Source of the DNA: Collinsella sp.
Lineage (GTDB): Bacteria; Actinomycetota; Coriobacteriia; Coriobacteriales; Coriobacteriaceae
Direction of reading: 5' to 3'
DNA: 64,000 nucleotides
NCBI GenBank assembly: GCA_019424905.1
Contig: JAHYYP010000001.1
Location: 78,243-142,242 of the forward strand
Shown here: positions 25,383-33,684 of the stretch, one piece after another
How positions within the stretch are numbered: position 1 is the first letter of the stretch
Layout of the letters: the number at the start of each line of letters is the position of its first letter
Translations under genes and position numbers: made by a program
Notes under the pieces: generated by a model
The model's input: the letters and a program-made list of their open reading frames with translations, nothing else
Told to the model about the DNA's origin: nothing
The model's database searches: none

Positions 25383-27025
25383 TGGCTCGGTTGGATAGGG
25401 GCCCGGCGGCGGGTGTGGCATATGGCTCGGCCGCGCCGGCGATTGAGGTGCGAGGCCTTAGTTTTGCCTACCCCGATGCTGATGCTGCGGTGCTCGAGGG
25501 GCTCGACTGGTCTGTTCCCCAAGGTGCATTTGCGTTGCTTGTTGGCGGTACCGGATCGGGTAAGTCGACGCTGCTGTCGCTGCTCAAGCCCGAGATCGCG
25601 CCGGCGGGCGAGCGCACTGGCGAACTGCGCGTGCTGGGCGAGAACGTTGCCGACATGGACGTGCGGGCATCGGCGGAGCGCGTGGGCTATGTGTTCCAGG
25701 ATCCCGAGAACCAGATTGTGTGCGAGACCGTGTGGCATGAGATGGCGTTTGGCCTAGAGAATCTGGGTGTGTCGCGCGACGAGATGCGCCGCCGTGTTGC
25801 CGAGACCAGCTATTTCTTTGGTCTGGAGGACTGGCTTCATCGTGATACCGATACGCTTTCGGGTGGCCGCAAGCAGCTGCTGTCGCTTGCCGCCGTCCTG
25901 GCGCTGCGTCCGCGTGTGCTGCTACTCGACGAGCCCACGTCTCAGCTTGATCCGGTTGCGGAGAAGAATTTCCTGCACGCGCTGTTTCGTGTAAATCGCG
26001 AGCTGGGCTGCACGGTTGTTGTGGCGACGCATCAGCCGCGCCCAATGCTCGAATACGCGACGTGTGCGTACCGGATTGAGGATGGCCGCGTGCGCGAGGC
26101 GGCGGATATGGCATCTTTGGGACGCCGAGAATCGCTGTTTTCCGATGACACGTTGGGGTGGGGTGCCATCCGATGTGCAAAAAACGGAGTATTCAGCAGG
26201 CGTGAGGACAATTTGGGCTCTCTGGAGCCGCCCGGGGACGTATCGAGCGCGAAAAAAAGTTCAGAATTGGACAAATCGTCCGAATTTGTGGCGCAAACGT
26301 CGCTCGAGAACGGCTTGGAAGCCTTCTCGCGCACGGATGGAAGTAGAATACTCCAAAAAATGCACGCTGGGTCGGCTACCATCCTGTCGGAAGGTTGGTT
26401 TCGCTACGATCGAGCGTCCGGCTGGGTGTTGCGTGGGCTCGATGCGTCGTTTTCGGCCGGTGCGGTGCATGCGGTTGTTGGCGGTAACGGCTGCGGCAAG
26501 TCGACGATGCTCTCGGTGCTGGCGAAGACCGCCAAGCTGCAGCGCGGCCGCATGGTGCGCGGAGCGGCCTCGGCGGCGCTGCTGCCTCAGAATCCCAAAG
26601 CATTGCTGGTTGCCGAGACGGTTCGCGATGAGCTGATGGAATGGGCCTCGACCTGCGGATATGACGAGAACTTGGCGCGGGAGCGTGCGGCGAGCTTGGG
26701 GTTGTCGGGTCTGGATGGACGCCATCCGTACGATCTTTCGGGCGGGCAGCGTCAACTGCTTGCATTGGCAAAACTGCTGCTAATCGGCCCCGAACTGCTA
26801 TTGCTCGATGAGCCCACCAAGGGTCTAGACCTGTTCAGCCGCCGCATCATCGCCCGCGCCCTGCGTGACCATGCGAAGGCTGGCGGCACCGTCATCATGG
26901 CTACGCACGATTTGGACTTTGCCGAGCAGGTAGCCGACGACGTCGCCATGATGTTTGACGGCGAGATTGCCTGCATGGAGCCGCCGGCCGACTTCTTTGC
27001 CGACAACGTGTTCTATAGGGCGTGA
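25382..27025 (+). CDS. ecfA: ECF transporter ATPase, two ABC domains fused
   Basis: Energy-coupling ATPase with both nucleotide-binding domains in one 547-residue chain, in place of separate EcfA1 and EcfA2. Domain 1 has Walker A GGTGSGKST (near residue 55), signature LSGGRKQ and LLLDEPTSQLDP. Domain 2 has GGNGCGKST (near 367), LSGGQRQ and LLLDEPTKGLD. The linker, residues of about 265-328, is Ser/Lys/Glu-rich, more AT-rich than the rest, and is bounded in DNA by an inverted repeat (26175-26365). It looks like an insertion that kept the frame. The gene is translationally coupled to ecfT. Confidence 0.9.
   Translation: MARLDRGPAAGVAYGSAAPAIEVRGLSFAYPDADAAVLEGLDWSVPQGAFALLVGGTGSGKSTLLSLLKPEIAPAGERTGELRVLGENVADMDVRASAERVGYVFQDPENQIVCETVWHEMAFGLENLGVSRDEMRRRVAETSYFFGLEDWLHRDTDTLSGGRKQLLSLAAVLALRPRVLLLDEPTSQLDPVAEKNFLHALFRVNRELGCTVVVATHQPRPMLEYATCAYRIEDGRVREAADMASLGRRESLFSDDTLGWGAIRCAKNGVFSRREDNLGSLEPPGDVSSAKKSSELDKSSEFVAQTSLENGLEAFSRTDGSRILQKMHAGSATILSEGWFRYDRASGWVLRGLDASFSAGAVHAVVGGNGCGKSTMLSVLAKTAKLQRGRMVRGAASAALLPQNPKALLVAETVRDELMEWASTCGYDENLARERAASLGLSGLDGRHPYDLSGGQRQLLALAKLLLIGPELLLLDEPTKGLDLFSRRIIARALRDHAKAGGTVIMATHDLDFAEQVADDVAMMFDGEIACMEPPADFFADNVFYRA
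26175..26365. repeat. 191-bp inverted-repeat element G, in frame inside the ECF ATPase gene
   Basis: The ends are GTGCAAAAAACGGAGTATTC (26175-26194) and the reverse complement of GTGCATTTTTTGGAGTATTC (26346-26365); 14 of 20 positions match, the six mismatches being the central A/T run. The centre holds a bulged palindrome around GGACAAATCGTCC. The segment coincides with the low-GC linker between the two ABC domains and stays open in the gene's frame. Length and layout resemble the intergenic inverted-repeat elements of this window. Confidence 0.55.
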
Positions 27026-27029
27026 TGGG

Positions 27030-27743
27030 ATGACGGACTGTCGTTTCTCGCGTTTGCTTGCAAAACTGGAGATCCCGCTGTTGTTGGCGGTGCCGGCGGT
27101 GATGGCTGCCGCGTTGCTGGCGGGTGTTGAGCAGGCAGCGTTGGCCATGCTGGTTGTGGTGGCGTTGGTGCTTGCGCTGTTCTTTGCGGGTTACGAGGCA
27201 TCTCGTCCGGGTTTGCGCCAGATTATGCCCACGCTGGTGCTGGCGGTGCTGGCGGCGGCGGGGCGCATCCTGTTTGGGCCCATTCCCGACTTTAAACCGG
27301 TGAGCGCCATCGCCATTATCGCGGGGGCGACGCTTGGTCGCCGCAATGGTTTTATGGTTGGCGCGCTGGCGGCGCTGACCAGCAATTTCTTTTTTGGACA
27401 GGGCATGTGGACGCCGTGGCAGATGTATGCTTGGGGGCTCGTGGGATACGTTGGCGGTGCGCTGACGTATGCGGGTGCGTTCGACCGCGCCGACGGCACC
27501 GTGCGCATGCCAGCACTGCTGGCGTACGGCTTTGCGTCGGGCCTGCTCTATGGCGTCGTGATCAACGCGTATGACATCATTGGTTTTGTGCAGCCGCTTA
27601 CCTGGGCGGGTGCCGTGGCGCGTCTTGCCACGGCGGTGCCGTTCGATATCACACACGGCCTCGCGACCTGCGTGTTCTTGGTCGCCCTGTACAAGCCCTG
27701 GTGTCGCCGCATTAACCGTGTCGTCGTGAAATACGGGCTGTAA
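27030..27743 (+). CDS. ECF transporter substrate-binding (S) component, substrate unknown
   Basis: A 237-residue membrane protein completing the ecfT-ecfA-S operon. ATG 27030 lies 5 bases after the ATPase stop. Six or so hydrophobic helices are visible (LLLAVPAVMAAALLAGVEQAALAML, AIAIIAGATLGRRNGFMVGALAALTSNFFFG). The GLVGYVGGALTYAG segment is typical of S components of the ECF type, which often sit after a dedicated EcfT and EcfA. No vitamin-specific motif is evident, so the substrate is left open. Confidence 0.78.
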   Translation: MTDCRFSRLLAKLEIPLLLAVPAVMAAALLAGVEQAALAMLVVVALVLALFFAGYEASRPGLRQIMPTLVLAVLAAAGRILFGPIPDFKPVSAIAIIAGATLGRRNGFMVGALAALTSNFFFGQGMWTPWQMYAWGLVGYVGGALTYAGAFDRADGTVRMPALLAYGFASGLLYGVVINAYDIIGFVQPLTWAGAVARLATAVPFDITHGLATCVFLVALYKPWCRRINRVVVKYGL

Positions 27744-27782
27744 GGCTGGTTGCGTCGGAGCGGGAATCAATACTGCCGAAGT

Positions 27783-27950
27783 GCCATTTTAAAACTATGC
27801 CGGTTTACGGGGCTAGATTGGCGCAGGCCGACCATACCGGCTTTTTTCAAAATAGAGCAAGCCGTTTACCTGCGGTTTTATTATTACGGAATTGCGCATG
27901 GCTGGGGGTTCGCGATTCAGCCCCGTAAACCGGCATAGTTTTAAAATGGC
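27783..27950. repeat. 168-bp inverted-repeat element A
   Basis: A perfect 32-bp terminal inverted repeat (27783-27814 and 27919-27950), containing AAAACTATGCCGGTTTAC. The interior shares CGACCAT, a T-run and TACCTGCGGTTTT with elements B and C. It is non-coding and lies 39 bases after the S-component stop codon. Confidence 0.88.
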
Positions 27951-28045
27951 CGGCTGATACGACGGGCATCGTGGCCCCCAGAGAGCCAAATTGATCCATT
28001 TTCTTCCGTCTCCAGATGTCCCCAGGAAATCAGTTGACGGCGCTT

Positions 28046-28205
28046 GCCACGAAACTGGCCCATCTACTACGTTTAGCTTGATACCCCCGACCATGACCGC
28101 GTTTTATGAAAAACCGCAGGCTTTCTACCTGCGGTTTTCTTTTTGCGTTGTTCGCTGTGGTTGAGGGTAGTGGCTTAAACGTAGTAGATGGGCTGGTTTC
28201 GTGGC
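28046..28205. repeat. 160-bp inverted-repeat element B
   Basis: The arms run from GCCACGAAACTGGCCC (28046 rightward) and from its counterpart (28205 leftward) over about 31 bases with few mismatches, sharing CCCATCTACTACGTTTA. The interior has CGACCATGACCGC and a hairpin CCGCAGG / CCTGCGG followed by TTTTCTTTTT, like A and C, while the terminal arms differ from theirs. It lies between A and the 3' end of xth. Confidence 0.85.
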
Positions 28206-28282
28206 GGACGGGGTCACGCGGGCGCCCCTTGCGCGGGCAAAAGTGATCTGTATTCCTTCGTCCCCGGGGGATCATTTGGGGG

Positions 28283-29101
28283 CTAGAGCTCTAGCGTGAG
28301 GGTGACGGGGCAGTGGTCGCTGCCGAAGATGTCGCCGCGGATGCCGGTGTCGCGTACGTTGTCGGCGATTGCGTCGCTTACCAGGAAGTAGTCGATGCGC
28401 CAGCCTGCGTTGTTCTTGCGGGCATTAAAGCGGTAGCTCCACCAGCTGTAGACGCCCTCGACGTCGGGGTTTGCCGCGCGCCAGGTATCGGTAAACCCGG
28501 CGTTGAGCAGCTCGGTAAACTTGCCGCGCTCCTCGTCCGAAAAACCGGCGTTGCCGCGGTTGGACTTGGGGTTCTTAAGGTCGATCTCCTCGTGCGCCAC
28601 GTTAAAGTCGCCGCAGGTTACGACGGGCTTGCCGGTCTCGCGCTCAAGTGCGCTCAAAAAGCCGCGATAGGCATCGTCCCAGGCCATGCGTACATCGATG
28701 CGCGCGAGCTCATTTTGGGCGTTGGGCGTGTAGACATCCACGAACCAAAACTTGTCGAACTCGAGCGCGCAGACGCGGCCCTCGGTTGCGGCTTGGGCGA
28801 CGAGCTCGGCCGCCTCGCCCTCGCCGGCGTAGGGTAGCAGCGCGTCGGCGTGCAGCACGCGCAGCGGTTCCTGGCGGCTAAAGACCGCAGTGCCCGAATA
28901 GCCTTTACGCTCGGCGTAGCTCCAGGTTTGGTGATAGCCGGGCAGGTCAATATCGACCTGACCCTCTTGCAGCTTGGTCTCCTGCAGCGCCAAGATGTCG
29001 ACGTCGAGTTCTTGCGCGATCTGAATAAAGCTCGGGTCCTTTTTGAGCACGGCGCGCAGGCCGTTAACGTTCCACGAGGCAAAGGTGTAAGTCTGAGGCA
29101 T
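28283..29101 (-). CDS. xth: Exodeoxyribonuclease III (AP endonuclease)
   Basis: Base-excision-repair AP endonuclease and 3' exonuclease. It has 272 residues with the family motifs FASWNVNGLRA, LALQETKLQEG (metal-binding Glu), YSGTAVFSR, CGDFNVAHEEIDL, WRIDYFLVSD and the C-terminal GSDHCPV (catalytic Asp-His). The SD (CGAAAGGAC) precedes ATG 29101. Divergent from the sirtuin gene with a shared 135-base upstream region. Confidence 0.96.
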   Translation of the reverse strand: MPQTYTFASWNVNGLRAVLKKDPSFIQIAQELDVDILALQETKLQEGQVDIDLPGYHQTWSYAERKGYSGTAVFSRQEPLRVLHADALLPYAGEGEAAELVAQAATEGRVCALEFDKFWFVDVYTPNAQNELARIDVRMAWDDAYRGFLSALERETGKPVVTCGDFNVAHEEIDLKNPKSNRGNAGFSDEERGKFTELLNAGFTDTWRAANPDVEGVYSWWSYRFNARKNNAGWRIDYFLVSDAIADNVRDTGIRGDIFGSDHCPVTLTLEL

Positions 29102-29236
29102 GGTGTCCTTTCGACGGGGTTGGCAGGCTTAAGATTAACGCAACAGGGGCGGGGTGGGCTCCGCGCATGCTGACTCAAAGGCCGCATGCTGGGACGTCGC
29201 CCAACGCTGCCCGACTAACAAGGACGGAGGACTCAT

Positions 29237-29989
29237 ATGACGCAGGCAATATCGGACCCCAGGCAGGCCTCCGCCGCGCTGGCGGATCTGTTTGACACCC
29301 ACAAGCGCGTGGTCTTCTTTGGCGGCGCTGGTGTTTCCACGGCAAGTGGCATCCCCGATTTCCGCAGTGTGGACGGCCTGTATCACCAGCAGTTTGCCTA
29401 TCCGCCCGAGACCATGCTGTCGCATAGCTTTTACGAGGCGCATCCTGCCGAGTTCTTCGACTTTTACCGCACCAAGATGATCGCGCTTAACGCTAAGCCC
29501 AACCGCTGCCACACCAAGCTAGCCGAGCTGGAGCGCGCCGGCAAGCTCGACGCCGTAGTGACGCAAAATATCGACGGCCTGCATCAGATGGCCGGCTCAC
29601 AGCGCGTGTTCGAGCTGCACGGATCGGTCCATCGCAACATTTGCCAGTCGTGCGGCGCGGTCTATAGCGCCGAGTGGATTTGCTCGCGCGAGCACGAGGA
29701 TGCCGCGGGCGTGCCTGCGTGCCCCGCGTGCGGCGGCCGCATCAAGCCCGATGTAGTGCTCTACGAAGAGCCGCTCGACGAGCATGTGTTGACCGGTGCC
29801 GTTGCCGCCATCGCCGCGGCCGATGCCCTCATTGTAGGCGGGACCTCGCTCGTGGTGTATCCGGCGGCAGGCCTTACGCGATACTTTACCGGCGATACGC
29901 TGGCCATATGCAACCTTGCTCCCACCGATCAGGATGCAAATGCCGACCTGCTGATTTCTTGCGACATCGCGGCCACGTTTGCGTTCTAG
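29237..29989 (+). CDS. cobB: NAD-dependent protein deacylase (sirtuin)
   Basis: A cytosolic Sir2-family lysine deacylase of 250 residues. It has the NAD-binding GGAGVSTASGIPDFRS, the catalytic-region TQNIDGLHQ and ELHGSVH (catalytic His) and a four-cysteine zinc site (CQSCGAVY and CPACGGRIKPDVVLYEE). A conserved VGGTSLVVYPAAGL loop follows. ATG 29237 is preceded by AGGACGGAGGA. The residues after GLYHQQF that distinguish deacetylase from desuccinylase types were not resolved by eye. Confidence 0.93.
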   Translation: MTQAISDPRQASAALADLFDTHKRVVFFGGAGVSTASGIPDFRSVDGLYHQQFAYPPETMLSHSFYEAHPAEFFDFYRTKMIALNAKPNRCHTKLAELERAGKLDAVVTQNIDGLHQMAGSQRVFELHGSVHRNICQSCGAVYSAEWICSREHEDAAGVPACPACGGRIKPDVVLYEEPLDEHVLTGAVAAIAAADALIVGGTSLVVYPAAGLTRYFTGDTLAICNLAPTDQDANADLLISCDIAATFAF

Positions 29990-30084
29990 CCCGCGCGCGC
30001 GGATACAATAGAAAGACTGAGTGCAAAGCGACCCCGCCGCCAGCTCCCCAAGCTCGGCGGCGTGGGCATTTTAGGAGGATGCTC

Positions 30085-31827
30085 ATGGCGAACGACAGCA
30101 AGACATGGCGGTGCGGAAAGTACGAGCTCAGCTTTGACCGTCCGCGCATCATGGGCGTCCTCAACGTGACGCCCGATTCGTTTAGCGATGGCGGGGAGCA
30201 CTTCGACCCCGATGCCGCCATCGAGTACGGCCTGGCGATGCTCGACGCCGGCGCCGACATCATCGACGTGGGCGGCGAGTCCACGCGCCCTGGTTTTACC
30301 CCGGTCAACCCCGACGAGGAGGCTCGCCGCGTGCTGCCCGTGGTGCGCGCGCTGGCCAAGGAGGGCGCCATCGTCTCGATCGACACGCGTCATGTGGCGG
30401 TTGCCAAGGCGGCCGTGCGCTGCGGCGCCTCGATCGTCAACGACGTGACGGGCTTCACTGATCCCAAGATGGTCGAGTTCGTTAAGACGAGCACCTGCGG
30501 CGTCATCGTGATGCATGCCGGCGAGGTCGCCGCGCCCGCCCGCACGCACGCAACGGTGCAGCTCGATACCTCGGCTGCGGCGTTTGTTGCCGAGAAGGCA
30601 CGCGAAGCGGCTGCCGAGGCCGCGCGCGAGGCCGAGAAGCCGGCCCGTCGCCGTCGCGGCAAGTTGCTGGGCGAGCCCAAGGTTGAGGCCAAGCTTCCGG
30701 GCGGTGTGGTACAGCCCTCACTGCCGTTTGGCGAGCCGGAGCCCACGTCCGAGCCTGCAAGCGAGCAGGAGACGCCCGCCGCCGAGCGGGCTGCTGCCGC
30801 CGAGACCGTCGCGCCCGCACCCGAGGCCGCGCCCGCAGCCACCGAGGCCGAATCGGAGTCCAATGACCGCCTGGCCGCCATGATGCGCCGCAGCGCCCGC
30901 CGCGAGGAGGCCTACGTGCCCACCTCTCAGCTCCGCCGCTTTACCCTGCCCGATTCGGCGCCCATCATGCGCCGCGTCATGGGCTTTCTGTCCGACCAGG
31001 CCCGCACACTCATCCATGCCGGCGTGTCGCGCGACCGCATCTGCATCGATCCTGGCCCGGGCTTTGGTAAGTCGGCTAACGAGGACATCGTCATCCAGCG
31101 CGAGACTGCCAAGATGGCGTCACTGGGCTATCCGCTCATGTGCGCCGTGTCGCGCAAGCGTTTTGTGGGCGCTGTCTCGGGCGTGACCGAGGCCGCCGCG
31201 CGCGATGCCGCCACGTTTGGCGTGTGCCTGGGCGCCATCCAGGCCGGTGCCAACATCGTGCGCGTGCACGACGCCGCGGGTTTTGCGCAGTTCCTGAACG
31301 GTTACTGGGCCGTCGCCAAGCCGCAGCCGCGCCGTGCGTTTGTGGCCGTGGGCTCCAACCTGGGGCATCGTTGCGACAACATCCGCGCCGCGCGCGACAT
31401 GATCGCCGAGATTCCGCTCACCTGCGTGTCCAACTCCTCCAAGATCTACGAGAGCGAGCCGGCCTACGAGACGCGCCAGGACGCGTTTGCCAACGCTGTC
31501 ATCGAGATTAAGACCGAGCTGGCGCCGTTGGTGCTGCTCGACGAGCTCATGAAGATCGAGGTCGAGCTGGGGCGCGACCGCTCCAAAAAGGCCAAGGCCA
31601 ACGGTCCGCGCACCATCGACCTGGACCTGCTGTGGATGGACGGCGAGACCCACGGCGGCAAAAAGCTGCGCCTGCCGCATCCGCTGATCGGCGAACGCGA
31701 TTTTGTGCTGGTGCCGCTCGAGGACCTGATGCACGACCCGGCGCGGTTCTTCCGCTACAACGGCGTCGAGGTCAAGGAGCCCGAGGACCGCGTGGGCCAT
31801 ATCGTGGGCGAATTGGGGCGTATGTAG
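30085..31827 (+). CDS. folP-folK: Dihydropteroate synthase fused to HPPK, with a long internal insertion
   Basis: A bifunctional folate-synthesis enzyme of 580 residues. The DHPS part begins IMGVLNVTPDSFSDGG and has GGESTRPG and SIDTRH; it is interrupted by an Ala/Pro/Glu-rich insertion of about 145 residues (roughly 145-290) and resumes with the pterin-site ICIDPGPGFGKS and VSRKRFVG. HPPK starts near residue 414 (AFVAVGSNLGH) and has the PRTIDLDLLW signature. ATG 30085 follows AGGAGG by seven bases. Both reactions act on the same pterin intermediate, which makes the fusion sensible. The insertion is predicted disordered and is unusual for DHPS. The next gene begins immediately after the stop codon. 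Confidence 0.92.
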   Translation: MANDSKTWRCGKYELSFDRPRIMGVLNVTPDSFSDGGEHFDPDAAIEYGLAMLDAGADIIDVGGESTRPGFTPVNPDEEARRVLPVVRALAKEGAIVSIDTRHVAVAKAAVRCGASIVNDVTGFTDPKMVEFVKTSTCGVIVMHAGEVAAPARTHATVQLDTSAAAFVAEKAREAAAEAAREAEKPARRRRGKLLGEPKVEAKLPGGVVQPSLPFGEPEPTSEPASEQETPAAERAAAAETVAPAPEAAPAATEAESESNDRLAAMMRRSARREEAYVPTSQLRRFTLPDSAPIMRRVMGFLSDQARTLIHAGVSRDRICIDPGPGFGKSANEDIVIQRETAKMASLGYPLMCAVSRKRFVGAVSGVTEAAARDAATFGVCLGAIQAGANIVRVHDAAGFAQFLNGYWAVAKPQPRRAFVAVGSNLGHRCDNIRAARDMIAEIPLTCVSNSSKIYESEPAYETRQDAFANAVIEIKTELAPLVLLDELMKIEVELGRDRSKKAKANGPRTIDLDLLWMDGETHGGKKLRLPHPLIGERDFVLVPLEDLMHDPARFFRYNGVEVKEPEDRVGHIVGELGRM

Positions 31828-32529
31828 ATGATCGAGATGAATGCTGTTGCCGCTGGCACCGAGCTCGACGCGGCGCGCGACGCGGGCCGCGAGGGCATGT
31901 CCGCGGGCTGGTGCGCGTGGAGCGCGGGCGATGCATCGCTGATGTTTTCGCTGGTCGTGCGCCCCGATGTGAACATGCATGCCTTCCACGGCCTGCCGTT
32001 TGTGGCGGCTATGGGCATGATGGACGCGCTTGTGGGCACGGCTTCGACGCCGGGGTTGGGCCTTGCCGGTAAGGTGGGTATCCAGTGGCCGAGCGATATC
32101 GTGTGCGGTGCGCCTGCGTTTGAGACGTCGCTCGCGCGTGTTGCCGTGAACGGCGGTGCCGGTGCTGCGGGCATGTTCGGTGCCGTGACGGTGGATATTG
32201 AGCGTTCGGCGCTGAGCGAGCTTGGTGTGGACGTGGCTGACGAAGCGCTGGTCGAGACGCTGGCCGCCGCCGTGCTGGCCCGCGTGGACGCCTGGGCGGT
32301 TGTTGCCAACACGCCGCAAGGCGCCGCAGGGCCGCTGGCTCCCGTGCTGGGCGAGTACTTCGACATGGTGCCGCTGCTGGGCCGCCAGGTTGCGGCGGTG
32401 TCTCCCAACGGCTTGCCGCTTGCGGTCGGTGTGTTTGCGGGCCTGGACATCTGGGGCCGCGCGACCATCAAGACCGATGCCGGCGAGCAGGAGTTTCCGC
32501 CCGAGGCTGTACGAATTCGCGGGCTGTAG
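31828..32529 (+). CDS. Divergent biotin--protein ligase-like protein
   Basis: A 233-residue protein that resembles the catalytic part of BirA. It has GREGMSAGWCAWSAGDASLMFSL, which corresponds to the GRGRxGRxWxS biotin-binding loop but with the loop arginines changed, then VGIQWPSDIV in place of the KWPNDI motif. A C-terminal SH3-like segment follows (VGVFAGLDIWGRATIKTDAGEQEF). There is no N-terminal HTH. ATG 31828 directly follows the folP-folK stop (TAG-ATG). Because key loop residues differ, activity is uncertain. Confidence 0.5.
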   Translation: MIEMNAVAAGTELDAARDAGREGMSAGWCAWSAGDASLMFSLVVRPDVNMHAFHGLPFVAAMGMMDALVGTASTPGLGLAGKVGIQWPSDIVCGAPAFETSLARVAVNGGAGAAGMFGAVTVDIERSALSELGVDVADEALVETLAAAVLARVDAWAVVANTPQGAAGPLAPVLGEYFDMVPLLGRQVAAVSPNGLPLAVGVFAGLDIWGRATIKTDAGEQEFPPEAVRIRGL

Positions 32530-32549
32530 CGTCTCGGCTTCGCCAGAGC

Positions 32550-33323
32550 CTACGCTAACTCCTGCATGCGGCGGTAGATTTCGCAGATGCCTTTGATGGT
32601 GAGTTGGCCGTCGACTATGTCGAAGGCGTCGGTCGAATCGGCGACGATGCTGGCGAGACCGCCTGTGGCGATAACGGTGGCATCCTCGCGGCCCAGCTCG
32701 CGCTTCATGCGCGCGACCAGGCCCTCAGCCATGGCGGCGGCGCCCGTTACGGCGCCGACCTTGATGCACTCCTCGGTATCGCGGCCGATGGCGTGCTCGG
32801 GCGCCTCGAGCGGCACGCTGGCGAGCTTGGCGGCACGGGCGGCAAGCGCGTCCATGGAGATGCGAATGCCCGGCGCGATCGCTCCGCCAATGTAATAACC
32901 GTCCTCATCGATGACGTCGATATTGGTCGCGGTGCCAAAGTCCACCACGATCGCCGGCGCGCCATAGAAGGTCTCGGCAGCGACGGCGTTGGCGATGCGG
33001 TCGGCACCAACGGCCTGGGGGCGCGCCGCCCGCAGCTTGGTTACGGCGGCCGTCTGCGGCCCGATGACGATGGCGTCCGCGGCAATGCGGTCGGCCACGG
33101 CGTGCCACTCGCGCGAGAGCTGCGGCACCACGCCCGCAAAGGCGATCGCGTCGACCGCATCGAGCGAAAGGCCGTACATCTTAAAGAAACCCATCAGGCG
33201 CACATGGATCTCGTCGGCGGTATAGGAGCGGTCGGTGGGCATGCGCCACGACTGCACCAGCTCGTCTCCGTCAAACAGGCCCATGGCCGTCTGCGTGTTT
33301 CCCATATCGATAGCGAGCAGCAT
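32550..33323 (-). CDS. coaX: Type III pantothenate kinase
   Basis: First step of coenzyme A synthesis. It has 257 residues with the acetate-kinase-fold motifs LAIDMGNTQTAMG (phosphate-binding), VGADRIANAVAA, IVVDFGTATNIDVI and GGAIAPGI, and a C-terminal ATGGLAS. ATG 33323 is chosen for the SD GGGAG six bases upstream and the family start MLLAIDMGNT; ATG 33344 is an alternative. It is convergent with the BirA-like gene. Confidence 0.94.
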   Translation of the reverse strand: MLLAIDMGNTQTAMGLFDGDELVQSWRMPTDRSYTADEIHVRLMGFFKMYGLSLDAVDAIAFAGVVPQLSREWHAVADRIAADAIVIGPQTAAVTKLRAARPQAVGADRIANAVAAETFYGAPAIVVDFGTATNIDVIDEDGYYIGGAIAPGIRISMDALAARAAKLASVPLEAPEHAIGRDTEECIKVGAVTGAAAMAEGLVARMKRELGREDATVIATGGLASIVADSTDAFDIVDGQLTIKGICEIYRRMQELA

Positions 33324-33469
33324 GTCTACTCCCGGTGTCGGCATAAAAGGACGCGCACCATTGTATACGTGCCGTCGACGGCGCTCGGCTGCGATTCGTT
33401 TACGGTGATAGGGGCTGAGGGGTTTAAATATGAAGGAATTATGCTCTACGAGATTTTCCTTGCCGTTTA

Positions 33470-33488
33470 CCGAACTCCCGCGTAATAT
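33470..33488 (+). promoter_or_regulatory. Predicted promoter of the initiator tRNA gene
   Basis: TTGCCG (33470-33475) and TAATAT (33483 onward) lie close to the -35 and -10 consensus with a spacer near 7-17 bases depending on register (33476-33482 plus the T-rich stretch before). The -10 element is 32 bases before the tRNA. It is the best promoter match seen in this stretch. Confidence 0.4.
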
Positions 33489-33519
33489 TCTTTCTTGCGC
33501 ACATGAGGCGCCCAGACAT

Positions 33520-33596
33520 TGCGGGGTGGAGCAGTCTGGTAGCTCGCCGGGCTCATAACCCGGAGGTCGTAGGTTCAAATCCTGCCCCCGCGACCA
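33520..33596 (+). tRNA. Initiator tRNA (fMet), anticodon CAT
   Basis: The cloverleaf runs from the acceptor strand GCGGGG (33521-33526) to CCCCGC and an encoded CCA (33594-33596). The anticodon loop CTCATAA lies between GGG and CCC, the three G:C pairs typical of initiator tRNA. Position 1 (T) faces G at position 72, i.e. no Watson-Crick pair, another initiator hallmark. The D-arm (AGCAGTCTGGTAGCTC) and T-loop (TTCAAAT) are in place. Confidence 0.95.
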
Positions 33597-33605
33597 AGAA
33601 CTTGC

Positions 33606-33635
33606 AGCTCGTCGGCCTAGCCGGCGAGCTTTTTT
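33606..33635 (+). terminator. Intrinsic terminator after the tRNA gene
   Basis: AGCTCGTCGGC (33606-33616) pairs with GCCGGCGAGCT (33620-33630), with one wobble, around CTA, followed by a run of T to 33635. Confidence 0.9.
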
Positions 33636-33684
33636 GTTATTCCGGGACTGTGTTTTCGGTCCAATTCTCGGCTTCTTAAACAAA

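Noticed and set aside
29674..30084. A longer start for the folP-folK gene running back into the sirtuin gene
   Set aside because: The extra sequence is Arg/Cys-rich frame shadow; the AGGAGG and family start support 30085.
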